From Bacteroidales bacterium (GTDB taxonomy: Bacteria > Bacteroidota > Bacteroidia > Bacteroidales > JAAUTT01): 5,139 nucleotides of DNA. Below, one piece after another: positions 1 through 5,139 of this stretch (the stretch's first letter is position 1; each line of letters starts with the position of its first letter). The notes below the pieces were generated by a model, which saw only the letters and a list, made by a program, of their open reading frames with translations, was not told the DNA's origin and did not search any database. The stretch is taken from NCBI GenBank assembly GCA_025350365.1, contig JANXXY010000446.1:1-5139 (forward strand), written 5' to 3'. The position numbers and the translations under genes were made by a program.

Positions 1-20
1 TGAAGAGAAAAAAAATATTC

Positions 21-28
21 TACCTTTG
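21..28 (+). promoter_or_regulatory. Bacteroidota-type -7 promoter element for tRNA-Glu
   Basis: The bases TACCTTTG match the TAnnTTTG -7 consensus of the Bacteroidota primary sigma factor exactly. The element lies 18 bases before the mature tRNA 5' end, so transcription would start about ten bases before the tRNA and leave a short leader for RNase P to remove. The partner -33 element (TTTG or TTG) would fall at or just beyond the left edge. The first two bases, TG, could be its end, but this cannot be confirmed from the window. Confidence 0.72.
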
Positions 29-46
29 CAGCGCAAAATAAAAAAC

Positions 47-118
47 GGTCCGTTCATCTAGGGGTTAGGATACAAGGTTTTCATCCTTGACACAGGGGTT
101 CGATTCCCCTACGGACTA
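47..118 (+). tRNA. tRNA-Glu (anticodon UUC)
   Basis: A complete 72-base cloverleaf is visible. The acceptor stem pairs 47-53 with 111-117 over seven pairs, the first being G-U, and A118 is the discriminator base. The anticodon stem pairs CAAGG (73-77) with CCTTG (85-89) around a seven-base loop, giving anticodon TTC at 80-82, which reads GAA and GAG. The T stem pairs AGGGG (94-98) with CCCCT (106-110) around a TTCGATT loop, and the GGGGTTAGGAT segment is a normal D-arm region. The 3' CCA is not encoded (CG follows the discriminator), so it must be added after transcription. The gene stands alone between its own promoter and terminator. It supplies glutamyl-tRNA for translation and, in bacteria generally, also for tetrapyrrole synthesis. 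Confidence 0.97.
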
Positions 119-120
119 CG

Positions 121-155
121 AAAAGCCTTGATTACTCAAGGCTTTTGGCATTTTT
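121..155 (+). terminator. Rho-independent terminator of tRNA-Glu
   Basis: The bases 121-131 pair perfectly with 136-146: an 11-bp stem (AAAAGCCTTGA with TCAAGGCTTTT) closed by the tetraloop TTAC. The descending arm ends in TTTT, and a further T5 run follows at 151-155. The hairpin begins two bases after the tRNA discriminator, so it clearly ends this short transcript. Because the stem is A-rich on its left arm, it may also slow transcripts arriving on the opposite strand from the topoisomerase gene, but the T tract on that side is only four bases. Confidence 0.9.
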
Positions 156-238
156 AGGTGGTTAATTATGAAAACCTCCATTGTAAGATTTTGAAAAGTT
201 AAGGAAAGTTGTGGTAGTTTTAAGACTATGGGTGATGA

Positions 239-2611
239 TTAAATAAGTTGATTGTGCTCAAACTGGTTAAAGCTTGAAAGTATTTCAACAGTTAAATCAG
301 ATGAACGGAATTTTTGCATTAAATCATTAAATGGAATAATAAATTTACAGCCCTCTTTATACCGATTGCATCCCCAGGCATTATTGCCTTTCAATAACTT
401 CCCCTTTTTGCATACCGGACAAACAAGTATTGGATTTTCAATTACTGGTTTTAGCGATTCGGGCTCTTTTGCTTGCTCTATTTGTAATGAAACCGAAAAG
501 TCGTCAAGCAACAGGATACTGCCGTTTACTTTCTGATTGTTTTTTAAGAAGCCTTTTATCTGAGCGGTCTTCCTTTTCTCAATAAACGTCAGTAGTTGTT
601 TATCGGTGAGTTTTTTGCCAAATTGTTCGAAGCCTATTTGAAAGTTACAGCCCTCTTTGAAAGCATTACATCCGAAGGCCGTTTTCCCCTTTAGAATTAT
701 TCCTTTTTTACATTTTGGACAGGTTAATGATGAAATATTTGATACTTTAATTTCTTTCTCTGCCTTTTCTTCTGTTTTTATTACTATCTCCGTTTTTGTT
801 GATTTTTTTATGTTTTCTTCAGAAATAGTAATGGTTGCAAAGTTTTCTTTCTTAACCTCATTTACCAGATCGGTAACCATTTGTTTCATTTCGTCCATAA
901 ATGTTTGAGCATTGTATTCGCCTTTTTCAATCTGACGAAGTTTTTTCTCCCATAACCCAGTTAATTCAACTGATTTAAGCAATTCGCTATTAATGGTTTT
1001 AATAAGCTCAACGCCCGTGATGGTCGGAACCAGATTCTTTTTCTGACGAACAACATACGAACGCTTAAAAAGTGTTTCAATAATATTTGCCCGGGTCGAC
1101 GGACGGCCAATACCATTTTCTTTCATCAGGTCGCGTAACTCCGGGTCTTCCACTTGTTTTCCGGCTGTTTCCATGGCACGAAGCAAGGTAGCTTCGGTAT
1201 AGTATTTGGGTGGCTGTGTTTGTTTTTCGAGCAAATCGGGATAATGAGGACCTCTTTCGCCCTTGGTAAATATTGGCATTTCATAATCTTCCTCATCGGC
1301 TGTATCGTTGTCCTTTTTAGGATACAACACGCGCCAGCCTTCTTCAAGAATCACCTTTCCGGTGGCAGAAAACTCATTTCCATCAACATCGCCAATAACG
1401 GTGGTATTCGACACGATACAATCGGGATAAAAAGCAGCAATGAATTTACGGGCAATAATATCATAAACCTGCTTTTCCTGAATGGCCATTCCACCTGACG
1501 GAACAATACCTGTGGGGATAATAGCATGGTGATCAGTTATTTTACTGTCGTCGAACACCTTTTTATTTTTGCGAATCGGTTTATCAGTAATTTCCTTGGT
1601 GAAGTTCAAATAAGGTTTCATTTCCTTCAAAATATCTTTCACTTTAGGGTGCATATTGTCGGGCAAATAGGTAGTATCGACGCGTGGATATGTTACCAGC
1701 TTTTGTTCGTAAAGTTTTTGAATAAATTTGAGAGTATCGTCCGCCGTGAAGTTGAACTTTTTATTGCATTCAACCTGTAACGATGTAAGGTCAAACAATG
1801 GGGGAGGCTGCTCATTTGCCTTCTTTTTCGATGATGAAATAATCTCAAACTCCTTGTTCTTTATGTTTTCGAGAAGTTTGATCGCTTCCTCCTGATTGGC
1901 AAATTTTTTAGTTGTTGAATTGAAAATGACCTCACGAAACTTTGTTTTTATTTCCCAGTAGGTTTCCGGAATAAAATTAAGAATTTCATTATGCCTGTTA
2001 ACAATAAGCGCAAGCGTTGGAGTTTGCACCCTACCAATGGATAATACTCCCTTTCCATTGGCATATTTAACGGTGTATAATCGACTGGCATTCATACCTA
2101 ACAACCAATCTCCAATGGCGCGGGCATTACCGGCGGCATACAGTAAATCGAATTCTTTACCATGTTTTAAATTGTTAAATCCTTCTTTTATGGCTTCATC
2201 AGTAAGGGATGAAATCCATAACCGTTTAACAGGTTTGTTACATCGTGCCAACGACAATACCCAGCGTTGAATTAATTCTCCTTCGATTCCGGCATCACCG
2301 CAGTTTATAATTTCGGTGCTATTTTCTATCAAGGATTTTAGTGTGTTGAATTGCTTCTGAACCCCCGGGTTATCAATTACTTTGATTTGGAAACGGGGCG
2401 GAATCATTGGCAGGCTCGATAGTCCCCAACGTTTCCATGCATCGGTATAGTCGTCGGGTGTTTTAAGAGAGCATAAATGGCCAAATGTCCAGCTAACATA
2501 ATAGCCATTACCCTCGAAATAGCCATCCCGACGGTCCCTGGCACCTATTATCCGTGCTATTTCCTTTCCAACACTAGGTTTTTCAGCTATGCAAAGTATC
2601 AAAGCATTCAA
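239..2611 (-). CDS. topB: DNA topoisomerase III-like type IA topoisomerase (790 aa)
   Basis: Type IA topoisomerases cut one DNA strand through a 5'-phosphotyrosine link and pass the other strand, relaxing negative supercoils and resolving replication or recombination intermediates. The Toprim domain opens with LCIAEKPSVGKEIA (Glu10) and continues to GDAGIEGEL (105-113). The core shows SIGRVQTPTLAL (191-202), VTYPRVDTTYL with presumed catalytic Tyr308, HHAIIPTG (361-368), PPKYYTEATLLRAME (467-481) and ENGIGRPSTRANIIETL (498-514). A Lys/Glu-rich linker (about 590-628) leads to two four-cysteine modules with Cys at 631/634/648/655 and 731/734/748/755. At 790 residues it is longer than E. coli TopB (653), mainly because of this tail. 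The start is TTG (2609-2611), since an in-frame stop lies nine bases upstream. A second TTG three codons later would give the family-like start MILCIAEKPS. The second Asp of the Toprim DxD motif is Gly108. Plasmid and conjugative-element copies of this family exist, but no mobile genes lie nearby. Confidence 0.96.
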   Translation of the reverse strand: MNALILCIAEKPSVGKEIARIIGARDRRDGYFEGNGYYVSWTFGHLCSLKTPDDYTDAWKRWGLSSLPMIPPRFQIKVIDNPGVQKQFNTLKSLIENSTEIINCGDAGIEGELIQRWVLSLARCNKPVKRLWISSLTDEAIKEGFNNLKHGKEFDLLYAAGNARAIGDWLLGMNASRLYTVKYANGKGVLSIGRVQTPTLALIVNRHNEILNFIPETYWEIKTKFREVIFNSTTKKFANQEEAIKLLENIKNKEFEIISSSKKKANEQPPPLFDLTSLQVECNKKFNFTADDTLKFIQKLYEQKLVTYPRVDTTYLPDNMHPKVKDILKEMKPYLNFTKEITDKPIRKNKKVFDDSKITDHHAIIPTGIVPSGGMAIQEKQVYDIIARKFIAAFYPDCIVSNTTVIGDVDGNEFSATGKVILEEGWRVLYPKKDNDTADEEDYEMPIFTKGERGPHYPDLLEKQTQPPKYYTEATLLRAMETAGKQVEDPELRDLMKENGIGRPSTRANIIETLFKRSYVVRQKKNLVPTITGVELIKTINSELLKSVELTGLWEKKLRQIEKGEYNAQTFMDEMKQMVTDLVNEVKKENFATITISEENIKKSTKTEIVIKTEEKAEKEIKVSNISSLTCPKCKKGIILKGKTAFGCNAFKEGCNFQIGFEQFGKKLTDKQLLTFIEKRKTAQIKGFLKNNQKVNGSILLLDDFSVSLQIEQAKEPESLKPVIENPILVCPVCKKGKLLKGNNAWGCNRYKEGCKFIIPFNDLMQKFRSSDLTVEILSSFNQFEHNQLI
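332..727 (-). repeat. Two tandem four-cysteine (zinc-ribbon-like) modules in the topoisomerase tail
   Basis: Within the topoisomerase gene, codons 629-660 (632-727) and 729-760 (332-427) encode two copies of one module. The shared pattern is CPxCKKG, then LKG, then a GCN - KEGC - F segment, with Cys spacing C-x2-C-x13-C-x6-C in both. Every cysteine recurs exactly 100 residues (300 bases) later. The intervening about 70 residues (LTDKQLLTFIEKRKTAQIKGF onward) resemble the helix-strand unit often found beside such ribbons in topoisomerase C-terminal regions. Zinc binding and single-stranded DNA or protein contact are inferred from related topoisomerase tails. Confidence 0.8.
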
Positions 2612-2627
2612 TTTATTATATTAAATT

Positions 2628-2647
2628 CTCAGCTCTTTTTGGCTGAG
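2628..2647 (-). other. Small hairpin in the topB leader
   Basis: CTCAGC (2628-2633) and GCTGAG (2642-2647) form a perfect 6-bp stem around an eight-base loop. It sits 16 bases upstream of the TTG start of the topoisomerase gene, so it would lie in the 5' untranslated RNA if transcription starts farther upstream. On the + strand it is followed by GCCTTTT, which slightly resembles a terminator, but no gene reads into it from that side. A regulatory role is speculative. Confidence 0.35.
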
Positions 2648-2826
2648 GCCTTTTAACAATGAGAGATCTAAGGATGTTTTGCGTATCCCTGAGTTAAAAG
2701 CTTTAATAATTTTTGTGCAATATTAACTAAAATCAGGTTACGATTTTATCGAAAAATACCCCAAAAGTAAGATAATGATCACATGGATTAAAGTATTAAT
2801 GTTGCTTTTAAATTATTAACAAACAA

Positions 2827-2854
2827 TTGAGATGATGACCTATCTTTTATTTTG
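2827..2854 (+). promoter_or_regulatory. Weak candidate promoter for the DUF6629-like gene
   Basis: TTG at 2827-2829 and TATTTTG at 2848-2854 are separated by 18 bases. This resembles the Bacteroidota -33 / -7 arrangement, but the -7 element is one T short of TAnnTTTG. It would give a leader of roughly 60 bases before the ATG at 2921. Similar A/T-rich matches occur by chance in such DNA, so this is only a candidate. Confidence 0.28.
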
Positions 2855-2920
2855 CTATATTGTCCAAAAATTTTGCCGAATATGTCCGCTCAACGTAAAG
2901 TATATTTATCTTAAAAGCTT

Positions 2921-3583
2921 ATGTGTTTTTCTGCCGGAGCAAGTTTTGGAGCAAGTGCCGTTCTTTCTGTAATTGGTGTTGCTGTAATAAATAAAACAAC
3001 ATCGCTTTCACAAATTCCTTTTGCAAGTATTCCATTAATTTTTGCGGTTCAACAATTCTCCGAGGGCTTTGTATGGTTGGCTCTGTCGAACCCAGCTTTT
3101 GCCCCATTAGAAAAAGTTTCGTCCTACACATTCCTGATTTTTGCCCAAATTATTTGGCCTCTTTATGTTCCAATTTCAATTGCATTGCTGGCAAAGAATG
3201 TTAAACGTAAAAAATTATTGCAACTATTTGTTGGTGTAGGGGTTCTGGTATCGTTCTATTTTGCCCATAGGTTACTAATGTATGGCGTTCATCCAAATAT
3301 AACGGGACATCATGTAGCCTACAAGCAAGTCTATCCTGACTCATGGGGACATGTTGCCGATATGTTTTATGGTATTGCAACCCTCGCTCCAACGTTTCTT
3401 TCGATAGTTAAAAAGATGTGGACTTTCGGCTTGGGAGTTTCCATTTCCTACGTTATTGCATATGTAGTTTATACGAATTACATCCTTTCGGTTTGGTGCT
3501 TTTTTGCTTCTGTTATAAGCATATTGATTTACGTAATTATTAAGGAATTAGTAGCATCGGAAAATTTGGCCTTCTCTCAATGA
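2921..3583 (+). CDS. Multi-pass membrane protein, DUF6629-like (220 aa)
   Basis: The function is unknown. The N-terminus MCFSAGASFGASAVL matches, from memory, the characteristic MCFSAxASF start of the DUF6629 family of integral membrane proteins. The Q44-Q45-F-x-E48-G49-x-x-W52 segment also fits that family. About seven hydrophobic segments are visible, near residues 9-24, 31-53, 68-91, 98-120, 146-163, 168-185 and 188-208. A positively charged loop, KNVKRKK (92-98), lies between the third and fourth. A longer polar loop (121-145) contains His124, His130 and His131 and precedes GHVADMFYG. The ATG start is fixed by the family-like N-terminus. There is no Shine-Dalgarno sequence, as is usual in Bacteroidota. 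The gene is 106 bases upstream of deoC on the same strand and diverges from topB. I infer a cytoplasmic-membrane location. Neither the neighbours nor the residues identify a substrate. Confidence 0.85.
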   Translation: MCFSAGASFGASAVLSVIGVAVINKTTSLSQIPFASIPLIFAVQQFSEGFVWLALSNPAFAPLEKVSSYTFLIFAQIIWPLYVPISIALLAKNVKRKKLLQLFVGVGVLVSFYFAHRLLMYGVHPNITGHHVAYKQVYPDSWGHVADMFYGIATLAPTFLSIVKKMWTFGLGVSISYVIAYVVYTNYILSVWCFFASVISILIYVIIKELVASENLAFSQ

Positions 3584-3635
3584 AAAGATTTTATGAAAAT
3601 GGTGGAGAGAACAAACTGACAATTAATATAAATGC

Positions 3636-3662
3636 TTGCAAAACTACATTTTACTTACTTGG
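3636..3662 (+). promoter_or_regulatory. Weak candidate promoter for deoC
   Basis: TTG at 3636-3638 and TACTTGG at 3656-3662 are 17 bases apart in the 106-base gap before deoC. The second element resembles TAnnTTTG with one T missing. If used, transcription would start about 20 bases before the deoC ATG. No intrinsic terminator is visible between the upstream membrane-protein gene and deoC, so read-through from that gene is equally possible. Confidence 0.25.
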
Positions 3663-3689
3663 ACAATTTTATTAATCATAATAAAAAAA

Positions 3690-4406
3690 ATGGGAAAAGT
3701 ACAAGAACTGGCAAAGATGATCGATCATTCCATCCTTCATCCAACACATACCGATGAGGATTTGAGAAAGCAGTGCGAAGTTGCTAAAAAATACAAAGTG
3801 GCCTCGGTATGTGTAAAACCCTATGCAGTAAAACAAGCAGTTGAATTTTTAAAAGGAACAGAAGTAAAAGTAGGTTGTGTAATTGGTTTCCCACATGGCA
3901 ATAGTGCCACAGCAGTAAAATTATTTGAAACCAAAACGGCCTGTTGCGACGGTGCTACTGAAATTGACATGGTGATTAATATTGCCAAAGCAATAGCAAG
4001 TGACTGGGAGTATGTGGAAAATGAGATACAGGCTATTACCGATGTGTGTCACCAGCACAACGCCATTGTGAAAGTTATTTTCGAAACGGATTATGTAACC
4101 AAAACCGAAGATAAAATAAGACTTTGCGAGATTTGTACCAAGGTTGGCGCTGATTTTGTAAAAACATCCACAGGGTATGGTTATGTAAAACAAGCGAATG
4201 GCGATTTTAACTACCAAGGAGCAACCGTTGACGATATTGAATTGATGCGAAAACATTCAGGGACGAAGGTTCAGGTAAAATCGGCCGGAGGTGTGCGTTC
4301 GCTCGACGATTTACTAAAAATGAAAGCCGCAGGTGCCACTCGCTCTGGAGCCACTGCTACCGAAGTAATTCTTAAGGAAGCAGTTAAAAGGTTTGGCGAT
4401 GAATAA
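3690..4406 (+). CDS. deoC: Deoxyribose-phosphate aldolase (238 aa)
   Basis: This cytoplasmic class I aldolase splits 2-deoxy-D-ribose 5-phosphate into acetaldehyde and glyceraldehyde 3-phosphate, the last step of deoxynucleoside breakdown. It is a single TIM-barrel domain. The family motifs are all present: KMIDHSILHPT near the N-terminus (9-19), VCVKPYAV (40-47), IGFPHGN (65-71), EIDMVINI with Asp93, FVKTSTGYG with the Schiff-base Lys158, and VKSAGGVR with Lys197. Asp93, Lys158 and Lys197 correspond to Asp102, Lys167 and Lys201 of the E. coli enzyme. The length is normal for the short bacterial form. The ATG at 3690 follows an A-rich leader and gives the usual N-terminus. An in-frame upstream TTG (3636) would add 18 hydrophobic residues not expected in this enzyme. 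No other deo genes (phosphorylase, phosphopentomutase, repressor) are nearby, so it appears to be a solitary locus. Confidence 0.97.
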   Translation: MGKVQELAKMIDHSILHPTHTDEDLRKQCEVAKKYKVASVCVKPYAVKQAVEFLKGTEVKVGCVIGFPHGNSATAVKLFETKTACCDGATEIDMVINIAKAIASDWEYVENEIQAITDVCHQHNAIVKVIFETDYVTKTEDKIRLCEICTKVGADFVKTSTGYGYVKQANGDFNYQGATVDDIELMRKHSGTKVQVKSAGGVRSLDDLLKMKAAGATRSGATATEVILKEAVKRFGDE

Positions 4407-4458
4407 GAAAGCTAAAATGGGAGGATTTGACAGATAACAAACCCAGAAATCTGAAACC

Positions 4459-4477
4459 CTTTATTTTGTTTATAAAG
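4459..4477. terminator. Possible weak hairpin between convergent deoC and the phosphatase gene
   Basis: CTTTAT (4459-4464) and ATAAAG (4472-4477) form a 6-bp A/T-rich stem with a seven-base loop in the 88-base gap between the two convergent genes. It has no clean T tract on either side. It is the only hairpin I can point to that could help end the facing transcripts, and the stem is weak. Confidence 0.25.
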
Positions 4478-4494
4478 CCAATGTTGTATTCATT

Positions 4495-5139
4495 TTATTG
4501 TTTAATTTTAACACCAATTATGCAAATATCATCTACTTGTTCTTCCTTATCTCTTTTCCATTTTTCGATTGTTTCATCCAGAATTTGTTTTTGTTCATCC
4601 ATCGATTTATTATGAATGGAAAGTAAAAGATCTTTGAACCGTTTCCTTAAAAATTTCTTGCCGTGCTCGCCACCAAATTGGTCAATATAGCCATCAGTAA
4701 ATAAATAAATTGTATCCTCAATTTCGAGTTGAATTTCCTGACAAGTAAATGGTGAATAGATATCAGAATAATGAAATCCAATGGATTTTCTGTCAGCTTC
4801 TATTATAATGAGTTTATCGTTTCTAATAATATATAGTGGATTATATGCTCCGGCATATTCTAATTTATTAGTATCCTTGTGCCAAACACATAAAGCTGCA
4901 TCCATACCGTCCCGAACTTCACCAGTGATACCAGTTAGCCCCAATGCTTAAATAATGCTGATTTTTAACTCATCCAGTATATGGTTTGCCGTGATTATAC
5001 CTCTTCCTATTATTATTTCATCGAGAAAACTACTGCCTATCACATTCATAAAAGCTCCAGTCACTCCATGACCTGTGCAATCTGCAACTGTCCATATAGC
5101 ATGATTCTCATGTAACGAATAAGCCCAATAAAAATCACC
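4495..5139 (-). pseudogene. SpoIIE-type serine/threonine phosphatase, C-terminal part, interrupted by an in-frame TAA
   Basis: The minus-strand frame entering from the right edge encodes the PPM/PP2C-like SpoIIE domain, which dephosphorylates Ser/Thr residues, often on anti-sigma-antagonist proteins. The first 63 visible codons (5139-4951) read GDFYWAYS, then VADCTGHGVTGAFMNVIG, to DELKISII. A TAA stop follows at 4948-4950. The same frame then continues without shift through ALGLTG, DGMDAALCV, YAGAYNPLYIIR, LFTDGYIDQFGGEHGKKF and QVDDICIIGVKI to a TAA at 4495-4497. The metal-binding Asp/Gly signatures on both sides are intact, and the alignment to the family passes through the stop with no missing residue. 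The simplest reading is a single substitution turning a sense codon (for example AAA or GAA) into TAA. An internal TTG at 4942-4944 could open a 149-codon frame, but that fragment would lack the first half of the fold. Bacteroidota versions usually carry N-terminal TPR or sensor domains, which would lie outside the window. Confidence 0.82.

Larger units (their letters stand above)
2612..2920. other. Divergent intergenic region between topB and the DUF6629-like gene
   Basis: This 309-base A/T-rich stretch separates two genes that point away from each other, so it should hold both promoters. I see no tRNA, no riboswitch that I can recognise and no convincing coding frame. Visible structure includes a hairpin at 2628-2647 (listed separately), a short inverted repeat CGAT-TTT-ATCG at 2741-2751, and a near-palindrome TTAAAAGCTTTAA around 2694-2706. 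Promoter matches are weak on both strands. For topB, the minus-strand TAATATTG opposite about 2717-2724 is one base off the -7 consensus and lacks a clear -33 partner. Confidence 0.6.

Noticed and set aside
47..118. tRNA-Glu as an attachment site for an integrated element
   Set aside because: No integrase gene and no second copy of the tRNA 3' end is present in the window. The tRNA is followed directly by its terminator and a housekeeping-like gene.
252..2270. Open frames on the + strand across the topoisomerase gene (for example 252-536, 657-908, 1154-1498, 1526-1780 and 2037-2270)
   Set aside because: They lie opposite a complete, motif-rich topB reading frame. Their translations show no family motifs, so they are shadows of the real gene.
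2832..2972. A 46-codon + strand frame starting with ATG-ATG upstream of and overlapping the membrane-protein gene
   Set aside because: It overlaps the start of a better-supported gene in another frame, has no recognisable motif, and its composition matches translated A/T-rich intergenic DNA.
3636..3689. An upstream TTG start that would lengthen deoC by 18 residues
   Set aside because: The added residues are hydrophobic and unlike any DeoC N-terminus I know, while the ATG at 3690 gives the normal start and family length.
3921..4256. A 111-codon minus-strand frame inside deoC
   Set aside because: It lies opposite the intact deoC frame, whose catalytic motifs are all present, and its translation has no recognisable motifs.
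4948..4950. Programmed recoding, such as selenocysteine insertion, at the phosphatase stop
   Set aside because: Selenocysteine uses TGA, not TAA. No obvious downstream recoding hairpin was seen, and TAA acts as a normal stop for topB and deoC in this window.
1..5139. CRISPR array, insertion sequence or multi-gene defence system
   Set aside because: I saw no regularly spaced short repeats, terminal inverted repeats, transposase, integrase or defence-associated domains. The genes present are housekeeping or single uncharacterised types.

Overview
This window looks like ordinary chromosomal DNA from a low-to-moderate GC member of the Bacteroidota, probably Bacteroidales or a relative. Three things support this. 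The tRNA gene has a TAnnTTTG -7 element of the Bacteroidota type. No start codon has a clear Shine-Dalgarno sequence; the leaders are A/T-rich instead. The protein families (a long TopB-like topoisomerase III, a Bacteroidota-style SpoIIE phosphatase and DeoC) also fit. The species assignment is inference from these features only.

Layout. (1) 1-156, + strand: a single-gene tRNA-Glu(UUC) unit with its own promoter and a strong intrinsic terminator. (2) 239-2611, - strand: a 790-residue type IA DNA topoisomerase (topB-like), convergent with the tRNA gene. It has an altered Toprim motif, a non-ATG start and two C-terminal four-cysteine modules spaced exactly 100 residues apart. (3) 2612-2920: a 309-base A/T-rich divergent intergenic region with a small hairpin and only weak promoter candidates. 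(4) 2921-3583, + strand: a 220-residue multi-pass membrane protein starting MCFSAGASF, which I match to the uncharacterised DUF6629 family. (5) 3690-4406, + strand: deoC, deoxyribose-phosphate aldolase, with all catalytic residues present. (6) 4495 to the right edge, - strand: the C-terminal part of a SpoIIE-type serine/threonine phosphatase, convergent with deoC. Its reading frame is broken by one in-frame TAA at 4948-4950, while the signature motifs on both sides are intact.

The genes do not form a functional pathway. The only same-direction pair is the membrane protein and deoC, 106 bases apart, and nothing shows that they are functionally linked. I saw no mobile element, CRISPR array or multi-gene defence system. 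The items most worth a second look are the interrupted phosphatase, the DAG-for-DxD change in the topoisomerase Toprim motif, the displaced topoisomerase start codon and the uncharacterised membrane protein.
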